Assembly: GCA_937871285.1 (NCBI GenBank) | Contig: CALMQS010000015.1 | Location: 55,565-119,564 of the forward strand | Reading direction: 5' to 3' | DNA length: 64,000 nt | DNA from: an uncultured Sphingobacteriales bacterium | GTDB lineage: Bacteria > Bacteroidota > Bacteroidia > Chitinophagales > Chitinophagaceae | Part shown: piece after piece, positions 44,195 to 54,040 of the stretch | Layout: each line of letters starts with the position of its first letter | How positions within the stretch are numbered: the first letter of the stretch is position 1 | The notes under the pieces: generated by a model | What the model was told of the DNA's origin: nothing | The model's input: only the letters and a program-made list of their open reading frames with translations | Databases searched by the model: none | Program-made: the position numbers and the translations under genes

Positions 44195-45763
44195 TTAATA
44201 GGCATTTGTTTCAGACATCTGCCAAAGCTCTGCACTATTTACAGTAACTGCATCTTTGGTAGCAAACAGTTTAACCTGAGAACTGGAGGGCAATGTTGGA
44301 TAAACCACTTGTGTTACGCATTGTCTGCCGTTGGCAAATACTTCAATGATGGACCGATCAATAAAAATATTCAGCTTTAGGCTTTCTCCTTTTTTTAATT
44401 CAAAAGGAGCTCTTTGCTGTGAAGTGGTTTTACCATAGCCTTCAATTTGCTTAGGTTCAAATATGCAATGAGTTACCATTTCCACCGGTCCCTGAACTGA
44501 AGATTTTACAAAGTCTATGATGATTTCCTTAGATACAGGGTCGTATTTAATAACTGTTTCTTCTTTTCCATCCAGTGAAGTGAATACCTTAATACCGTAG
44601 GGAGATTTATCAGAGCCTTTTAAATCTACTTTTATTTCCATAGAAGTGCCTTGTATGGAAAGAGCTTTCTCCGTATTCGCGGGTATGGTGTTAATTTTCT
44701 CTTTTACGCCTCCATCCAATCTAATGTTTTTTACCTCTTCAGGTGGATTAATCTCCAACGACCCATCTGCTGCTAGCGATAATACCCTGGGCATACTCAT
44801 AATGCCTGACCATTGATAGTTGGGCAGGTATGCTGCTTTTCTTTCCATAACCCAACCCCATATAATATTTCTTCCTTTATCATCTACCAGTTGCTCAGGG
44901 GCAAAAAAAGTACCGCCAGGCCAGTTCATTCTACCATGTTGTTCTATGGTATATTTATCATTGTCAAACTTGCCGATATAATATTGCGCTCCAAGGTGGT
45001 GGCTAATAAATACCAACATATCCTTGTCTCCTATTTTAAAAAAGTCTGGGCAAGATATATCTTCATACTCATACAATTTGTTGTTTTTCTTGTCTACAAA
45101 ATCCCCAATATAATCCCATTTATACATGTCTTTAGATTTAAAAAGCCCTGCCACATCTCCTCCAGATATCTGGTAGTAATGATCAGACTTTTTATCGTAC
45201 CAACATTCAGGGTCCCAGGCTCTGTATTTACCTTCCATGGCACTACCTTTAGCCGGTGTAATCACTACCGGATTGCCTTCAAACTTGGTCCATTTTCTCA
45301 AGTCATTGTCTTTTGAATAGGCAATAAGATTGGTATTGGAACCTTCACCGTGATAAACAATATGCGGCACTCCCTCTCTTGACATAAATGTACCGCCACT
45401 GAAAATACCACGTTCAATGTCTCCCGGTTTTACATCTAGCATATCAGGGTACAGTGTCCAATGAAAAAGATCTTTAGTAACCGCATGTCCCCAAAAATGC
45501 TCCCGCTTGCCATTTTCAAGCGATTGGTAAATGAATCCTAAATGATATTTTCCTTTCCAGTAAATACCTCCATTGGGATCAAATGGCATAGCAATACCTT
45601 CTGGCGATGCAAAATGATAAATCGGCCTGTGCGGATCGCTGCTAATAAGTTGTCTTAGTTTTCTGGTTTTATTTATCAAGTCGGCGTTATCCTGCTTGTC
45701 GTATTGGGCATAGCAAACACTGCTGCCAAGCAAACAAATACATAGTATTGTATTTTTAATCAT
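44195..45763 (-). CDS. Divergent GH32-like exported glycoside hydrolase A
   Basis: 522 residues with a signal peptide (MIKNTILCICLLGSSVCYAQ). N-terminal propeller start YHFASPEGIAMPFDPNGG holds D62 as the GH32 nucleophile in DPNG, but lacks the WMN before it. The RDP motif is replaced by AWDPECWYD, and the acid/base ECPD motif reads EDISCPDF, with the Glu three residues before Cys instead of next to it. The C-terminal sandwich is intact (SLKLNIFIDRSIIEVFANG). Either the fold uses shifted residues or the activity differs from ordinary fructanases. Cotranscribed with the next GH32 and SusCD; 35 bases between the two. Confidence 0.83.
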   Translation of the reverse strand: MIKNTILCICLLGSSVCYAQYDKQDNADLINKTRKLRQLISSDPHRPIYHFASPEGIAMPFDPNGGIYWKGKYHLGFIYQSLENGKREHFWGHAVTKDLFHWTLYPDMLDVKPGDIERGIFSGGTFMSREGVPHIVYHGEGSNTNLIAYSKDNDLRKWTKFEGNPVVITPAKGSAMEGKYRAWDPECWYDKKSDHYYQISGGDVAGLFKSKDMYKWDYIGDFVDKKNNKLYEYEDISCPDFFKIGDKDMLVFISHHLGAQYYIGKFDNDKYTIEQHGRMNWPGGTFFAPEQLVDDKGRNIIWGWVMERKAAYLPNYQWSGIMSMPRVLSLAADGSLEINPPEEVKNIRLDGGVKEKINTIPANTEKALSIQGTSMEIKVDLKGSDKSPYGIKVFTSLDGKEETVIKYDPVSKEIIIDFVKSSVQGPVEMVTHCIFEPKQIEGYGKTTSQQRAPFELKKGESLKLNIFIDRSIIEVFANGRQCVTQVVYPTLPSSSQVKLFATKDAVTVNSAELWQMSETNAY

Positions 45764-45798
45764 ATTATTTTTTTATCCGGTAAATATTTTCATTTTTC

Positions 45799-47469
45799 TT
45801 AGTATGGGTTTGAAGGAACAATATCCCATGTTTTGGCAGCTATTACTTTGGCAGCCCCTCCGTTTGAAAACAGTTTTATACCTGTCCCGCCCAAGGTCGG
45901 ATATACTGTTCTGGCTATCGCTTGCCGGTCATTTACGAAAACCTCAATAATACCTCTGTCTATAAAAATGTTTAGCGTAAGGTTCTCTCCTTTTTTCAAC
46001 TCAAAAGGAGCACTCTCAATATTTCTTCTCCCGTAAAGCACGCTGGATTTTGTAGCGTCCAGTTTTAATTTTTTTTCAGCAGCGTCATAATAAATAACGG
46101 TTTCTTCTTTGCCATCTGCAGAACGACCTACTACTACTCCTGCTTGCTTTGCAGTACCCGCTTGAAATGTTACTTCCATTTCCAACAAATCATTATTTTG
46201 TTCGTACAATGTTGTTTCGGTATTGGCAGCTAGTGTAATGTTCCTTCTCTCTTTTGCATTTATTCTTAAGCTCTTTAATTCCTCCACAGGTTTCATGCCT
46301 AAGCCTCCGTCTTTATTTACCCAAAGGGACCTTGGCAATCCATAAATCCCATTCCATCCATGGTAGTTTTTTAAACTGTCGGGCCTGTCATCAAAAATCC
46401 ATGCCCACATAATTTGCCTTCCTTTATTATCCACTAAAGCTTCTGGTGCAAAGTAGGCATTATCAGTCCAGGTCATTCTGCCATGTGTATCGGGCAGGAA
46501 TCTATCATTTATATAACTGCCTATATAATATTGGCATCCCAGATTATGGCTTATGAATAACATCAGATGTTTATCGCTTTTGCCACCATCTGGTGAAGAA
46601 GGTAATGGCAAAAAGCTTGGGCACATATTGTCTTCGGTTTTTTCTGTCCATTTTCGGTCGGCTTTGTAAAACTCATGTTTATAGGTCCAGTCATTCAAAT
46701 TATCCGACTCAAATAAATACAACCTGTCACCCTGGTAATTAAGAGAATCCAAAGGCAAGGTTCCCTCCTCCATATTAGCTGGCAGTCCCGCACCGCGTGA
46801 CCCAAATTTACGGAGCACCAAAAGGTTACCGGTCAGCATATAGTATTTACCGTCTTTTTTCCAGATGTTGGAAGGATCTGCAGAACCTACATAATACGGT
46901 TTACCGGAAGCATCTTTCATTTCTGTAATGCCCCACTCAGTAGATTTAATTACAGGATTCGCTTTGAACTTTTCCCAATTAGAAAAAGTGGCGTCATTGC
47001 TTTTAGCAAGACCAATACCTTTTGCTCCCCATAACATCCAATAGGAAAGAATAGCTGAACCATCATCATCTACAAAAGCTCCACCACTGAAACATCCTTC
47101 ATCTCCATCACCTGGCACTAATGCATCCCGATGGTAGCGCCAATGCAGCATGTCTTTACTTGAAGCATGCCCCCAGGCAAATTTCCCATCGGTCCTTTTG
47201 TATAGAAACATCAGGTGGTACAACCCATTATGATAGAACGCACCGTTAGGATCGCCAGGGCGCCCATCTCCTTCAGGGAAACTAAAATGATAGGCGGGAC
47301 GATAAGGATCGGTTAACAATCTTTCTCTAAACTCCCTGGTAGACCTGATTACTGCAGCCGGAATGTCTTTTCCTTCTTCAATTAAAGGCTTTTCTTCCTT
47401 TTGTTGTGCCAAACAACAGGCGCTCATAAAGCAGGCCAATACAAGGAAAAAGCTTTTAAATCTATTCAT
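45799..47469 (-). CDS. Divergent GH32-like exported glycoside hydrolase B
   Basis: 556 residues, signal peptide ending CCLAQQ. It is a paralogue of the neighbouring GH32-like protein: PAYHFSFPEGDGRPGDPNG keeps DPNG (Asp near residue 73), the second motif is SADPSNIWKKDG, and the acid/base region is TEDNMCPSFLPL, again without the usual EC pair. A longer middle region (around residues 190-270) is specific to this copy. C-terminal sandwich NLTLNIFIDRGIIEVFVND. It lies between SusD (104-base gap with a strong inverted repeat) and GH32-like A. Likely surface or periplasmic; substrate within the fructan group is inferred by context. Confidence 0.83.
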   Translation of the reverse strand: MNRFKSFFLVLACFMSACCLAQQKEEKPLIEEGKDIPAAVIRSTREFRERLLTDPYRPAYHFSFPEGDGRPGDPNGAFYHNGLYHLMFLYKRTDGKFAWGHASSKDMLHWRYHRDALVPGDGDEGCFSGGAFVDDDGSAILSYWMLWGAKGIGLAKSNDATFSNWEKFKANPVIKSTEWGITEMKDASGKPYYVGSADPSNIWKKDGKYYMLTGNLLVLRKFGSRGAGLPANMEEGTLPLDSLNYQGDRLYLFESDNLNDWTYKHEFYKADRKWTEKTEDNMCPSFLPLPSSPDGGKSDKHLMLFISHNLGCQYYIGSYINDRFLPDTHGRMTWTDNAYFAPEALVDNKGRQIMWAWIFDDRPDSLKNYHGWNGIYGLPRSLWVNKDGGLGMKPVEELKSLRINAKERRNITLAANTETTLYEQNNDLLEMEVTFQAGTAKQAGVVVGRSADGKEETVIYYDAAEKKLKLDATKSSVLYGRRNIESAPFELKKGENLTLNIFIDRGIIEVFVNDRQAIARTVYPTLGGTGIKLFSNGGAAKVIAAKTWDIVPSNPY

Positions 47470-47508
47470 AAAAAATATTATTTTTTGTTCTATAATTAAT
47501 GTACAGAA

Positions 47509-47557
47509 GCAATTAATAATTTATTCGAATCAAATATCCTAACAAATTATTAATTGC
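47509..47557 (-). repeat. 14-bp perfect inverted repeat between susD and the GH32-like gene
   Basis: GCAATTAATAATTT (47509-47522) and AAATTATTAATTGC (47544-47557) with a 21-base loop in the 104-base gap. AT-rich and without a T-tract, it can form an mRNA hairpin after the susD stop. It may protect the susCD transcript or reduce read-through into the hydrolase genes; alternatively it is an operator. Confidence 0.6.
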
Positions 47558-47573
47558 CAATCACGGGTATGGA

Positions 47574-49292
47574 TTAATAACCGTGATTCTGCCTGTAAAG
47601 ATTTTGACTTAAATCAATTTGCCCTTTAGGTATCGGAAGATATTCATCTCTTTCCTTTGTAAATTTTGCATTAGCCAAATGCGGTCTTCTGGTTTTTTCT
47701 ACTTCAAAATAATTATTCATTTCTTCTGCAAAAACGCCCCACCTTAAAAGATCATAAGCTCTAAACCCTTCGCATGCCATCTCCAACCTTCGTTCCCATT
47801 GTAGCGCTTTAAAAGCGAAATCTTTATTCCAAACACAGTTCACTCCGTCAACATAATCTTTTATATCAAAATTACCGGTTGGTTGTCCGTTAATATCTAC
47901 CAGCCTGGCAGTACTTTGTGCAGCACGGCTTCTTATTTGATTGATAAGGGGCAAAGCTTCTGCATGTCTATTTAACTGTATAAGCGCTTCCGCTTTCCAG
48001 AGTATGACGTCATCCAATCTGATAACATCCCTGTTTTTGGAATCACTTTTCCATGGGTTAACCGGTTGATAACAGGGGGAATCATAAGGAACTGTTTCTT
48101 TCATTGACATAAAGCTTCCATATGTTTCAGGTTGCCTGGGCCATGTTTCTCCATTAAATATAAAATCTGTTTTATACTTGTAAGGTAGCCCATCTATTGC
48201 AACGGTATGCAATAACCGCGGATCAATAGTATGTGTTTTTAGACTTGCAGCATTTACAATGTTTATCGTATTATAATTGTCAAAATCCGGCAGCCCATTC
48301 ACAGTTCTGAAAGCATTTACTACATTTTGAGAGGGACTATGATATCCGCAACATCCATACTCTTGCACCATTGGGTACACCACTTCATTCGTTCCGTTGA
48401 TACGACCAGTAGGTGTACCGTCATTACGGGAAAATTGAATTGCCCATATTGATTCCATACCATTTTGCGTTTCACATGAAAAATTATCTGCAAAGTCTGC
48501 AAACAGTTGCTTGCCTGAGTTTTGAATAACTTCCGTAGTAAGGTCAAGTACCTTTTGTAATTTATCTACATTAATATTGGTTACCTGGTTTTTCTCATTC
48601 TGCTCATAAGCGGCATACAATAATACTTTAGCCATGTAAGCCTTTGCAGCGTGTTTTGTTGGACGCCCTACTGCAGCATCACTGTGTGCTTCAGGTAAAT
48701 GGTCAATAGCAAATTGCATATCTTCTATTATCTTACCCCACAATTGCTCATCTGTCATATCATTTCCAATATTTTTATAGTCGCCTACATCCATGGCTTC
48801 ATCAATGAAAGGTATATAACGGAAATTCAATTTCAACCAGAAATAATTATTGGCCCGTAGAAATCTCATTTCTGCTACGCGTATATCTTTTAGTTGAAAT
48901 TCTACCTGATTCAAAATTCTCAATGCCTGGTTGGTTCTGGAAATGCACTGGTACTCAATCTCCCATTTGCCGGCAACGCCACCTTCATCTGTTGTCATGT
49001 TTACAAAAGTTTCTGACACATTCCATTCCGGCAGGTCACCAATACCGGCACCCCCTTTATACGCATCTCCCCCCCTTAAATCGCCATATGGCCAAGGCGT
49101 AAGCGGGCGTAAATAATAGCGTTCATTTCCCTGTGCGGCATATGCGGCTATAACCATTTTTTCTGCATTAGCCGGTGTAGCCAATAAGGCCTCTGTTATT
49201 ATTCCTTTAGGTGCATCCTCCAGGAATTTATTACTACATGCGCTTTGCAGTAATATCATGCTTAACATCGCTAATTTTATTATACTTTTCAT
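47574..49292 (-). CDS. SusD/RagB-family lipoprotein of the fructan locus
   Basis: 572 residues. Lipobox LLQSAC with Cys20, mature start SNKFLEDAPKG typical of SusD. The C-terminal half carries KALQWERRLEMACEGFRAYDLLRWG and ends LSQNLYRQNHGY, both family signatures. It forms the lid on the SusC encoded just upstream (21-base gap). Belongs to the fructan locus by its neighbours; the corresponding B. thetaiotaomicron protein is BT1762 by gene order. Confidence 0.93.
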   Translation of the reverse strand: MKSIIKLAMLSMILLQSACSNKFLEDAPKGIITEALLATPANAEKMVIAAYAAQGNERYYLRPLTPWPYGDLRGGDAYKGGAGIGDLPEWNVSETFVNMTTDEGGVAGKWEIEYQCISRTNQALRILNQVEFQLKDIRVAEMRFLRANNYFWLKLNFRYIPFIDEAMDVGDYKNIGNDMTDEQLWGKIIEDMQFAIDHLPEAHSDAAVGRPTKHAAKAYMAKVLLYAAYEQNEKNQVTNINVDKLQKVLDLTTEVIQNSGKQLFADFADNFSCETQNGMESIWAIQFSRNDGTPTGRINGTNEVVYPMVQEYGCCGYHSPSQNVVNAFRTVNGLPDFDNYNTINIVNAASLKTHTIDPRLLHTVAIDGLPYKYKTDFIFNGETWPRQPETYGSFMSMKETVPYDSPCYQPVNPWKSDSKNRDVIRLDDVILWKAEALIQLNRHAEALPLINQIRSRAAQSTARLVDINGQPTGNFDIKDYVDGVNCVWNKDFAFKALQWERRLEMACEGFRAYDLLRWGVFAEEMNNYFEVEKTRRPHLANAKFTKERDEYLPIPKGQIDLSQNLYRQNHGY

Positions 49293-49313
49293 ATCTCAGG
49301 TTATTTAATTAGA

Positions 49314-52300
49314 TTATAAGTTTATATTAACCCCTATTGTTACAGAAGTTGGCAGCGGAAAGTTTACATCCCAGCTTTTGGGATCAAATCCGGTGAATGT
49401 ATTTCCTTTCAATTTGAATACGTATAAGTTTTCTCCCTGCAAAAAGAATCTTCCACCTTTTATAAACGTTCGTGAAGAACCTGGCTTTAAACTATATCCC
49501 ACACTTACAGACTGCAACTTCATATACGAAGTGTTTTCCACGAAATAAGTAGAGAAACGATTTTCTGAATTGAGGTCTGCTTTGGTAATGGCAGGTATAG
49601 TAGAGGATGTATTGTCAGGAGACCAGCTATCCAGTACTCGTGTACCATAATTTTGTCCACCAAAAAAACCGAAAAAATCTGTATATCCTTTTGTTGGGCT
49701 TGGAATTCTTCTTCCAATTTCTGAATTAAAAAACACAGATGCATCAAAGTTGTTCCACCTTGCCTGAAGGTTCAATCCCCATGCTAATTTTGGCTCATTC
49801 ACACCAATCCATGTTCTGTCGTCTGCATCAATTTTTCCATCGGGTTTCCCATCAGGTCCACTTACATCTCTGTATTGTAAGCGACCCACGCCTTTTCCTG
49901 GCTGGGTAGCAGCTCCATCCACCTGCGCTTGATTTTGAAAAATGCCTTCTATAATATACCCATAGAGAGAATTCAACGGGCGTCCTAAAATAACTTGATC
50001 TCGTCCATTACCAGGATAAGCACCCACAGCTTCCGGAACGATGTAAACAAACTTGTTGGTATTTCTAAATAAGTTTCCTGTTACGCTAAAGTTTACATTA
50101 CCTACCTGATCATTATAAGATAAGATGGCTTCCCAGCCCCAGTTTTTCATCGTAGCCCCATTAATCCACCTGCCAGCACCATAGCCGGTAACGGTTAATG
50201 TTGGTGGTTTCACCAGGATATCAGTGGTATTTTTGATATAATAATCCAAAGACCCAGTTAACTTATTCTGCAATACAGAAAAATCAAGTCCAAAATTATG
50301 CTGTTCTGTTGCTTCCCATTTTAAATCCGGGTTACCCAATTGAAGCCTTATATATCCCGAGGCCAGGCTTCCCTGGTCTGCACCATAAATATCATAAGCC
50401 GTGCTATTATTAACGGGCCACGCATTATCGCCGTATAAGGCCCGGTATTGAGCATATGACGCATAGTTATCGATTGCCTGGTTCCCTGTTTTACCCCAGC
50501 CATACCTGATCTTTACATTCGATATCCAGCTAACATCTTTAAGAAATGATTCTTCGCTCAATACCCATCCCCCCGATAAGGACGGAAAAATTGCATACCT
50601 GTTGCTCACACCAAAACGAGACGATCCATCTCTGCGCATTATGGCTGTTAACAAATAACGACTTTTATAATCGTAGTTTAAGCGGCCAAAATAAGAGTTC
50701 TGGGCATTACCCCACGCCAGTCCACCATTTCTAACATTACCGTCACCCACATCAAGGTACATGTAATCCACATCTTCACTTGCAAAGCCATCTCTTGCTC
50801 CCCACATATTTGCACCTCTGGCTTTTGTAGCCTCTTGCCCAATCATTGCCTGAAAATTGTTATCCTTCAAACTAAAATTGTAATCCAATACATTATTCCA
50901 AGTCCAGCTTCCACCATAACTGGTATTGGTCTGTAACCTGCTGATGGTTTCAGACATGAAACCTGCCTGGTATTGCAATACAGACTGATTGTTCCAGTAT
51001 CCTGCATAATCTAAACCGAAGGTGGATCTGAACCGAAGGTTTTTAATAATTTCAACATCTACATAACCCGAACCCATCAATCTAATATCTGTAGAAAAAT
51101 TCTGTCGGTTTCTCATGATATCTAAAAGTGGGTTATTCCTGTCACTCATACCCATTACAGGACCACCCCAGCCAATACCATCAACAGTTCTTACCGGTAC
51201 TATAGATTGTATGTTAACCGTATTGGGTAACCAACTTCCGCCAGTGTATTTCATTTTTGTGACAGAAAAATTTTCGCCTACTTTAACTCTCCCATTAAAT
51301 AACCTGTAGTTTGAATTTAATCGTACACTCAGTCTCGTCCAATCGTTGTATTTAGTAGTGCCCGCACTTTTTAAATGATCAAATGCCAGCAACGCACCTC
51401 CAGTTTCACCAGCGTTTGAAATAGTAACATTATTATTATAGGAAACGGCATTTCGTGAAATTTCTCTTTGCCAATCTGTATTACCGGGTTTCATTGTCTG
51501 TGCAGCATCCAGGTATTCCGGTAAAATAATATTGTCTAACACCCAATTACCATTGCCATCCTGATGATCTTCAAAACTGTACACACCATAGTTTGGGTCA
51601 ACATTATCATTTCTTGCAGCCCTCCATTGTGCCTTGCCATATTGTTCTGTGTTCAATAAGGGTATAGCATTATGGGGAAGAACACCAACCGTTATAGAAG
51701 AGTTCACTTCGACTTTTGCACCTTTCTTTGCAGATTTAGTAGTAATAATATAAACACCATTTGCGGCTCTTGATCCATAAATAGTAGCAGCCGAAGCATC
51801 TTTTAATACCTGAATAGATTCAATTTCGTTAACGGGTAATTCATTTAATCCTCTATTGGTAGGTACGCCATCAATAATAATTAAGGGAGCAGTGCTGCTG
51901 TTTAATGAACCCCTTCCTCTAATTAGCATAGCCGCGCCGCCATTGGGGTTGCCATTAAAAGAAGTTGTGATACCAGGAACCCTATTATCCATAGCTTTCA
52001 CTACATTACCTGTTGCCAGCGCCTGTTCTTTGATATCCGTCATTTTTACTACAGATACCGCACCTGTTAAGCTTGCTTTCTTCTGAGTGCCATAACCTAC
52101 TATCACCACCTCTTCAACTGCTGCAAATAACGGTTTTAATTGCACCTGTATGAATGTTTTGTTGCCGATATTTATAACGGAGGTTTCAAATCCTACGAAC
52201 GTTATCTCTAATATGGCATCGGGGTCCGCTGATATTATAAAGTTTCCTTCTCTATCTGATTTGGTAACAACAGTAGTGCTCGATACGGTTATAGTGGCAC

Positions 52301-52529
52301 CCTCAAGAGGATTACCCTCACTGTCTGTAATTTTTCCGGAAATATTTGCCCAATCAGACAAGGTATAATGTTCTTTTTCGGAGGCAAATGAATGATTTAA
52401 AAACACTTTTGTTTCAGGGTTGGCATAAGTTCCAATAGAGAAAAGTATGAGCAATAATATTGTACTATTCAGTAATAACAGCTTTTTGTTATTGCTGAAA
52501 AAAAATGGGTAATGAGCAGTTAGGTTCAT
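49314..52529 (-). CDS. SusC/RagA TonB-dependent transporter of the fructan locus
   Basis: 1071 residues, complete. Signal peptide, then carboxypeptidase D-like domain (NISGKITDSEGNPLEGATI, residues about 60-145), TonB-box region VEEVVIVGYGTQKK, plug with ESIQVLKDASAATIYGSRAANGV, and a barrel that ends in SVTIGVNINL. Imports fructo-oligosaccharides together with the SusD lid, as inferred from the GH32 genes, fructokinase and regulator. First gene of the susCD-GH32 operon on the minus strand, with the porter gene 136 bases upstream. Confidence 0.95.
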   Translation of the reverse strand: MNLTAHYPFFFSNNKKLLLLNSTILLLILFSIGTYANPETKVFLNHSFASEKEHYTLSDWANISGKITDSEGNPLEGATITVSSTTVVTKSDREGNFIISADPDAILEITFVGFETSVINIGNKTFIQVQLKPLFAAVEEVVIVGYGTQKKASLTGAVSVVKMTDIKEQALATGNVVKAMDNRVPGITTSFNGNPNGGAAMLIRGRGSLNSSTAPLIIIDGVPTNRGLNELPVNEIESIQVLKDASAATIYGSRAANGVYIITTKSAKKGAKVEVNSSITVGVLPHNAIPLLNTEQYGKAQWRAARNDNVDPNYGVYSFEDHQDGNGNWVLDNIILPEYLDAAQTMKPGNTDWQREISRNAVSYNNNVTISNAGETGGALLAFDHLKSAGTTKYNDWTRLSVRLNSNYRLFNGRVKVGENFSVTKMKYTGGSWLPNTVNIQSIVPVRTVDGIGWGGPVMGMSDRNNPLLDIMRNRQNFSTDIRLMGSGYVDVEIIKNLRFRSTFGLDYAGYWNNQSVLQYQAGFMSETISRLQTNTSYGGSWTWNNVLDYNFSLKDNNFQAMIGQEATKARGANMWGARDGFASEDVDYMYLDVGDGNVRNGGLAWGNAQNSYFGRLNYDYKSRYLLTAIMRRDGSSRFGVSNRYAIFPSLSGGWVLSEESFLKDVSWISNVKIRYGWGKTGNQAIDNYASYAQYRALYGDNAWPVNNSTAYDIYGADQGSLASGYIRLQLGNPDLKWEATEQHNFGLDFSVLQNKLTGSLDYYIKNTTDILVKPPTLTVTGYGAGRWINGATMKNWGWEAILSYNDQVGNVNFSVTGNLFRNTNKFVYIVPEAVGAYPGNGRDQVILGRPLNSLYGYIIEGIFQNQAQVDGAATQPGKGVGRLQYRDVSGPDGKPDGKIDADDRTWIGVNEPKLAWGLNLQARWNNFDASVFFNSEIGRRIPSPTKGYTDFFGFFGGQNYGTRVLDSWSPDNTSSTIPAITKADLNSENRFSTYFVENTSYMKLQSVSVGYSLKPGSSRTFIKGGRFFLQGENLYVFKLKGNTFTGFDPKSWDVNFPLPTSVTIGVNINL

Positions 52530-52665
52530 AAAAAAAGTATTAGGCTTAATAATAGCAATCGTATAGAAAGCTGTTTACAATTTGTCAGGCGTATCGCAAA
52601 TACCAGTTGTGCTGTTCACACTTATCCATCTCTTATAGATCGGAGCAGCCTTTTTTTTTGTTGCA

Positions 52666-54018
52666 TCATAACTTAATTGTTTTACGTGTTACTATTTTTA
52701 CGGACAGTTCTTCTCCTAATTGTTCTAAAGTTTTTCCTTTGGTTTCAGGAAAGTACCTCCATACAACTATTGCCTGTATCAGCATGGCAAGAGAAAACAA
52801 CAGAAAAGCGTACCCTGCTCCGTTTTCACCTCCATCTACCATTATAGGAAAAATAAATGTGATAATGGAAGCAAAAAACCAATGTGTAAAACTGCCGAAT
52901 GATTGTCCTTGTCCACGTACAGAATTGGGAAACACTTCTGATATAAGCACCCATATAACCGCACCTGTGGAAAAAGCAAAAAACATAATATATCCTACCA
53001 GAAAGATTAATAAACTATACCCTTGAAAATTATGATCGTAGAACGCTTTTGCAGTAAGTCCGAGGCAGATGGCCATACCAATGGAGCCAACGATCAACAA
53101 CTTTTTACGACCTACTTTATCAATAATTATTAATCCCAACATGGTAAATATGCCATTGGTAATACCAATTAAAACAGGCAGCAGCATTGAATCGGCTGAA
53201 GAAAGTCCAGATAATTCAAAAATTCGAGGAGCATAATATAGAATAGCGTTGATGCCAGAAAATTGATTAAACATCGCTACTAAGAATGCAATGGTGATAG
53301 GTTTAGCATACTTTTTTGAAAATAATCTATCCTTAACATCTGTCATACTCAGGCGTATGTCTCTTAATTCCTTTTCCACATTAAGTGATTGAATTTTTTG
53401 AAGCACTTTTGAGGCTTCTTCCATCTTATTCTTCTTTACCAGAAACCTTGGACTTTCCGGCACAATAAATAACAGAAAAAAATAGGCAACTGCTGGTAAT
53501 CCACCAACACCCAGCATCCACCGCCAGGCATCGCCACCCATATTTCTTAAAGCATAATTAGAGACATAAGCAATCAGGATTCCAAAAATAACATTGAATT
53601 GAAACAGCGCTGTCATTCTTCCACGTATAGCTGCCGGGGAAATTTCAGAAATATACATGGGAGCGACCACAGAAGAAGCGCCAACAGCAATACCGCCAAG
53701 AAACCTGAATAGTATAAAGGTTACCACATCCTGCGCTAATGCACTCCCTATGGCAGAAATAAAAAACAAAACAGCTATTACAAACAAAACAGGCTTTCTT
53801 CCATATATGTCTGTTGGTTTTCCGGCAATTAAAGCGCCGGCTACTGTTCCAATTAAAGCGGATGCAATGGTAAACCCATGCCATACCGGCGACAGATTAA
53901 AAAGAGTTTGTATCTTTTTTTCAACTCCCGAAATTACTGCGGTGTCAAATCCGAATAAAAAACCTCCCAATGCCAGTATTATTGACCATTTTAAAACCCT
54001 TGCGTGCGTACTATTCAT
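52666..54018 (-). CDS. MFS sugar porter (inner-membrane fructose/hexose transporter)
   Basis: 450 residues, 12 predicted membrane helices. Sugar-porter family motifs: GFDTAVISG at helix 1, GKPTDIYGRKP (loop 2-3 GRR/K motif), PMYISEISPAAIRGRMTALFQ, PESPRFLVKK after helix 6, NQFSGINAILYYAPRIFE in helix 7, and PETKGKTLEQL at the end. It takes up monosaccharide or short fructan across the inner membrane by proton symport. The next gene downstream (23-base gap) is upstream in transcription: a fructokinase-like gene. Same role as BT1758 in the B. thetaiotaomicron locus. Confidence 0.92.
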   Translation of the reverse strand: MNSTHARVLKWSIILALGGFLFGFDTAVISGVEKKIQTLFNLSPVWHGFTIASALIGTVAGALIAGKPTDIYGRKPVLFVIAVLFFISAIGSALAQDVVTFILFRFLGGIAVGASSVVAPMYISEISPAAIRGRMTALFQFNVIFGILIAYVSNYALRNMGGDAWRWMLGVGGLPAVAYFFLLFIVPESPRFLVKKNKMEEASKVLQKIQSLNVEKELRDIRLSMTDVKDRLFSKKYAKPITIAFLVAMFNQFSGINAILYYAPRIFELSGLSSADSMLLPVLIGITNGIFTMLGLIIIDKVGRKKLLIVGSIGMAICLGLTAKAFYDHNFQGYSLLIFLVGYIMFFAFSTGAVIWVLISEVFPNSVRGQGQSFGSFTHWFFASIITFIFPIMVDGGENGAGYAFLLFSLAMLIQAIVVWRYFPETKGKTLEQLGEELSVKIVTRKTIKL

Positions 54019-54040
54019 AAAATGTAATTAATAAGTAATG

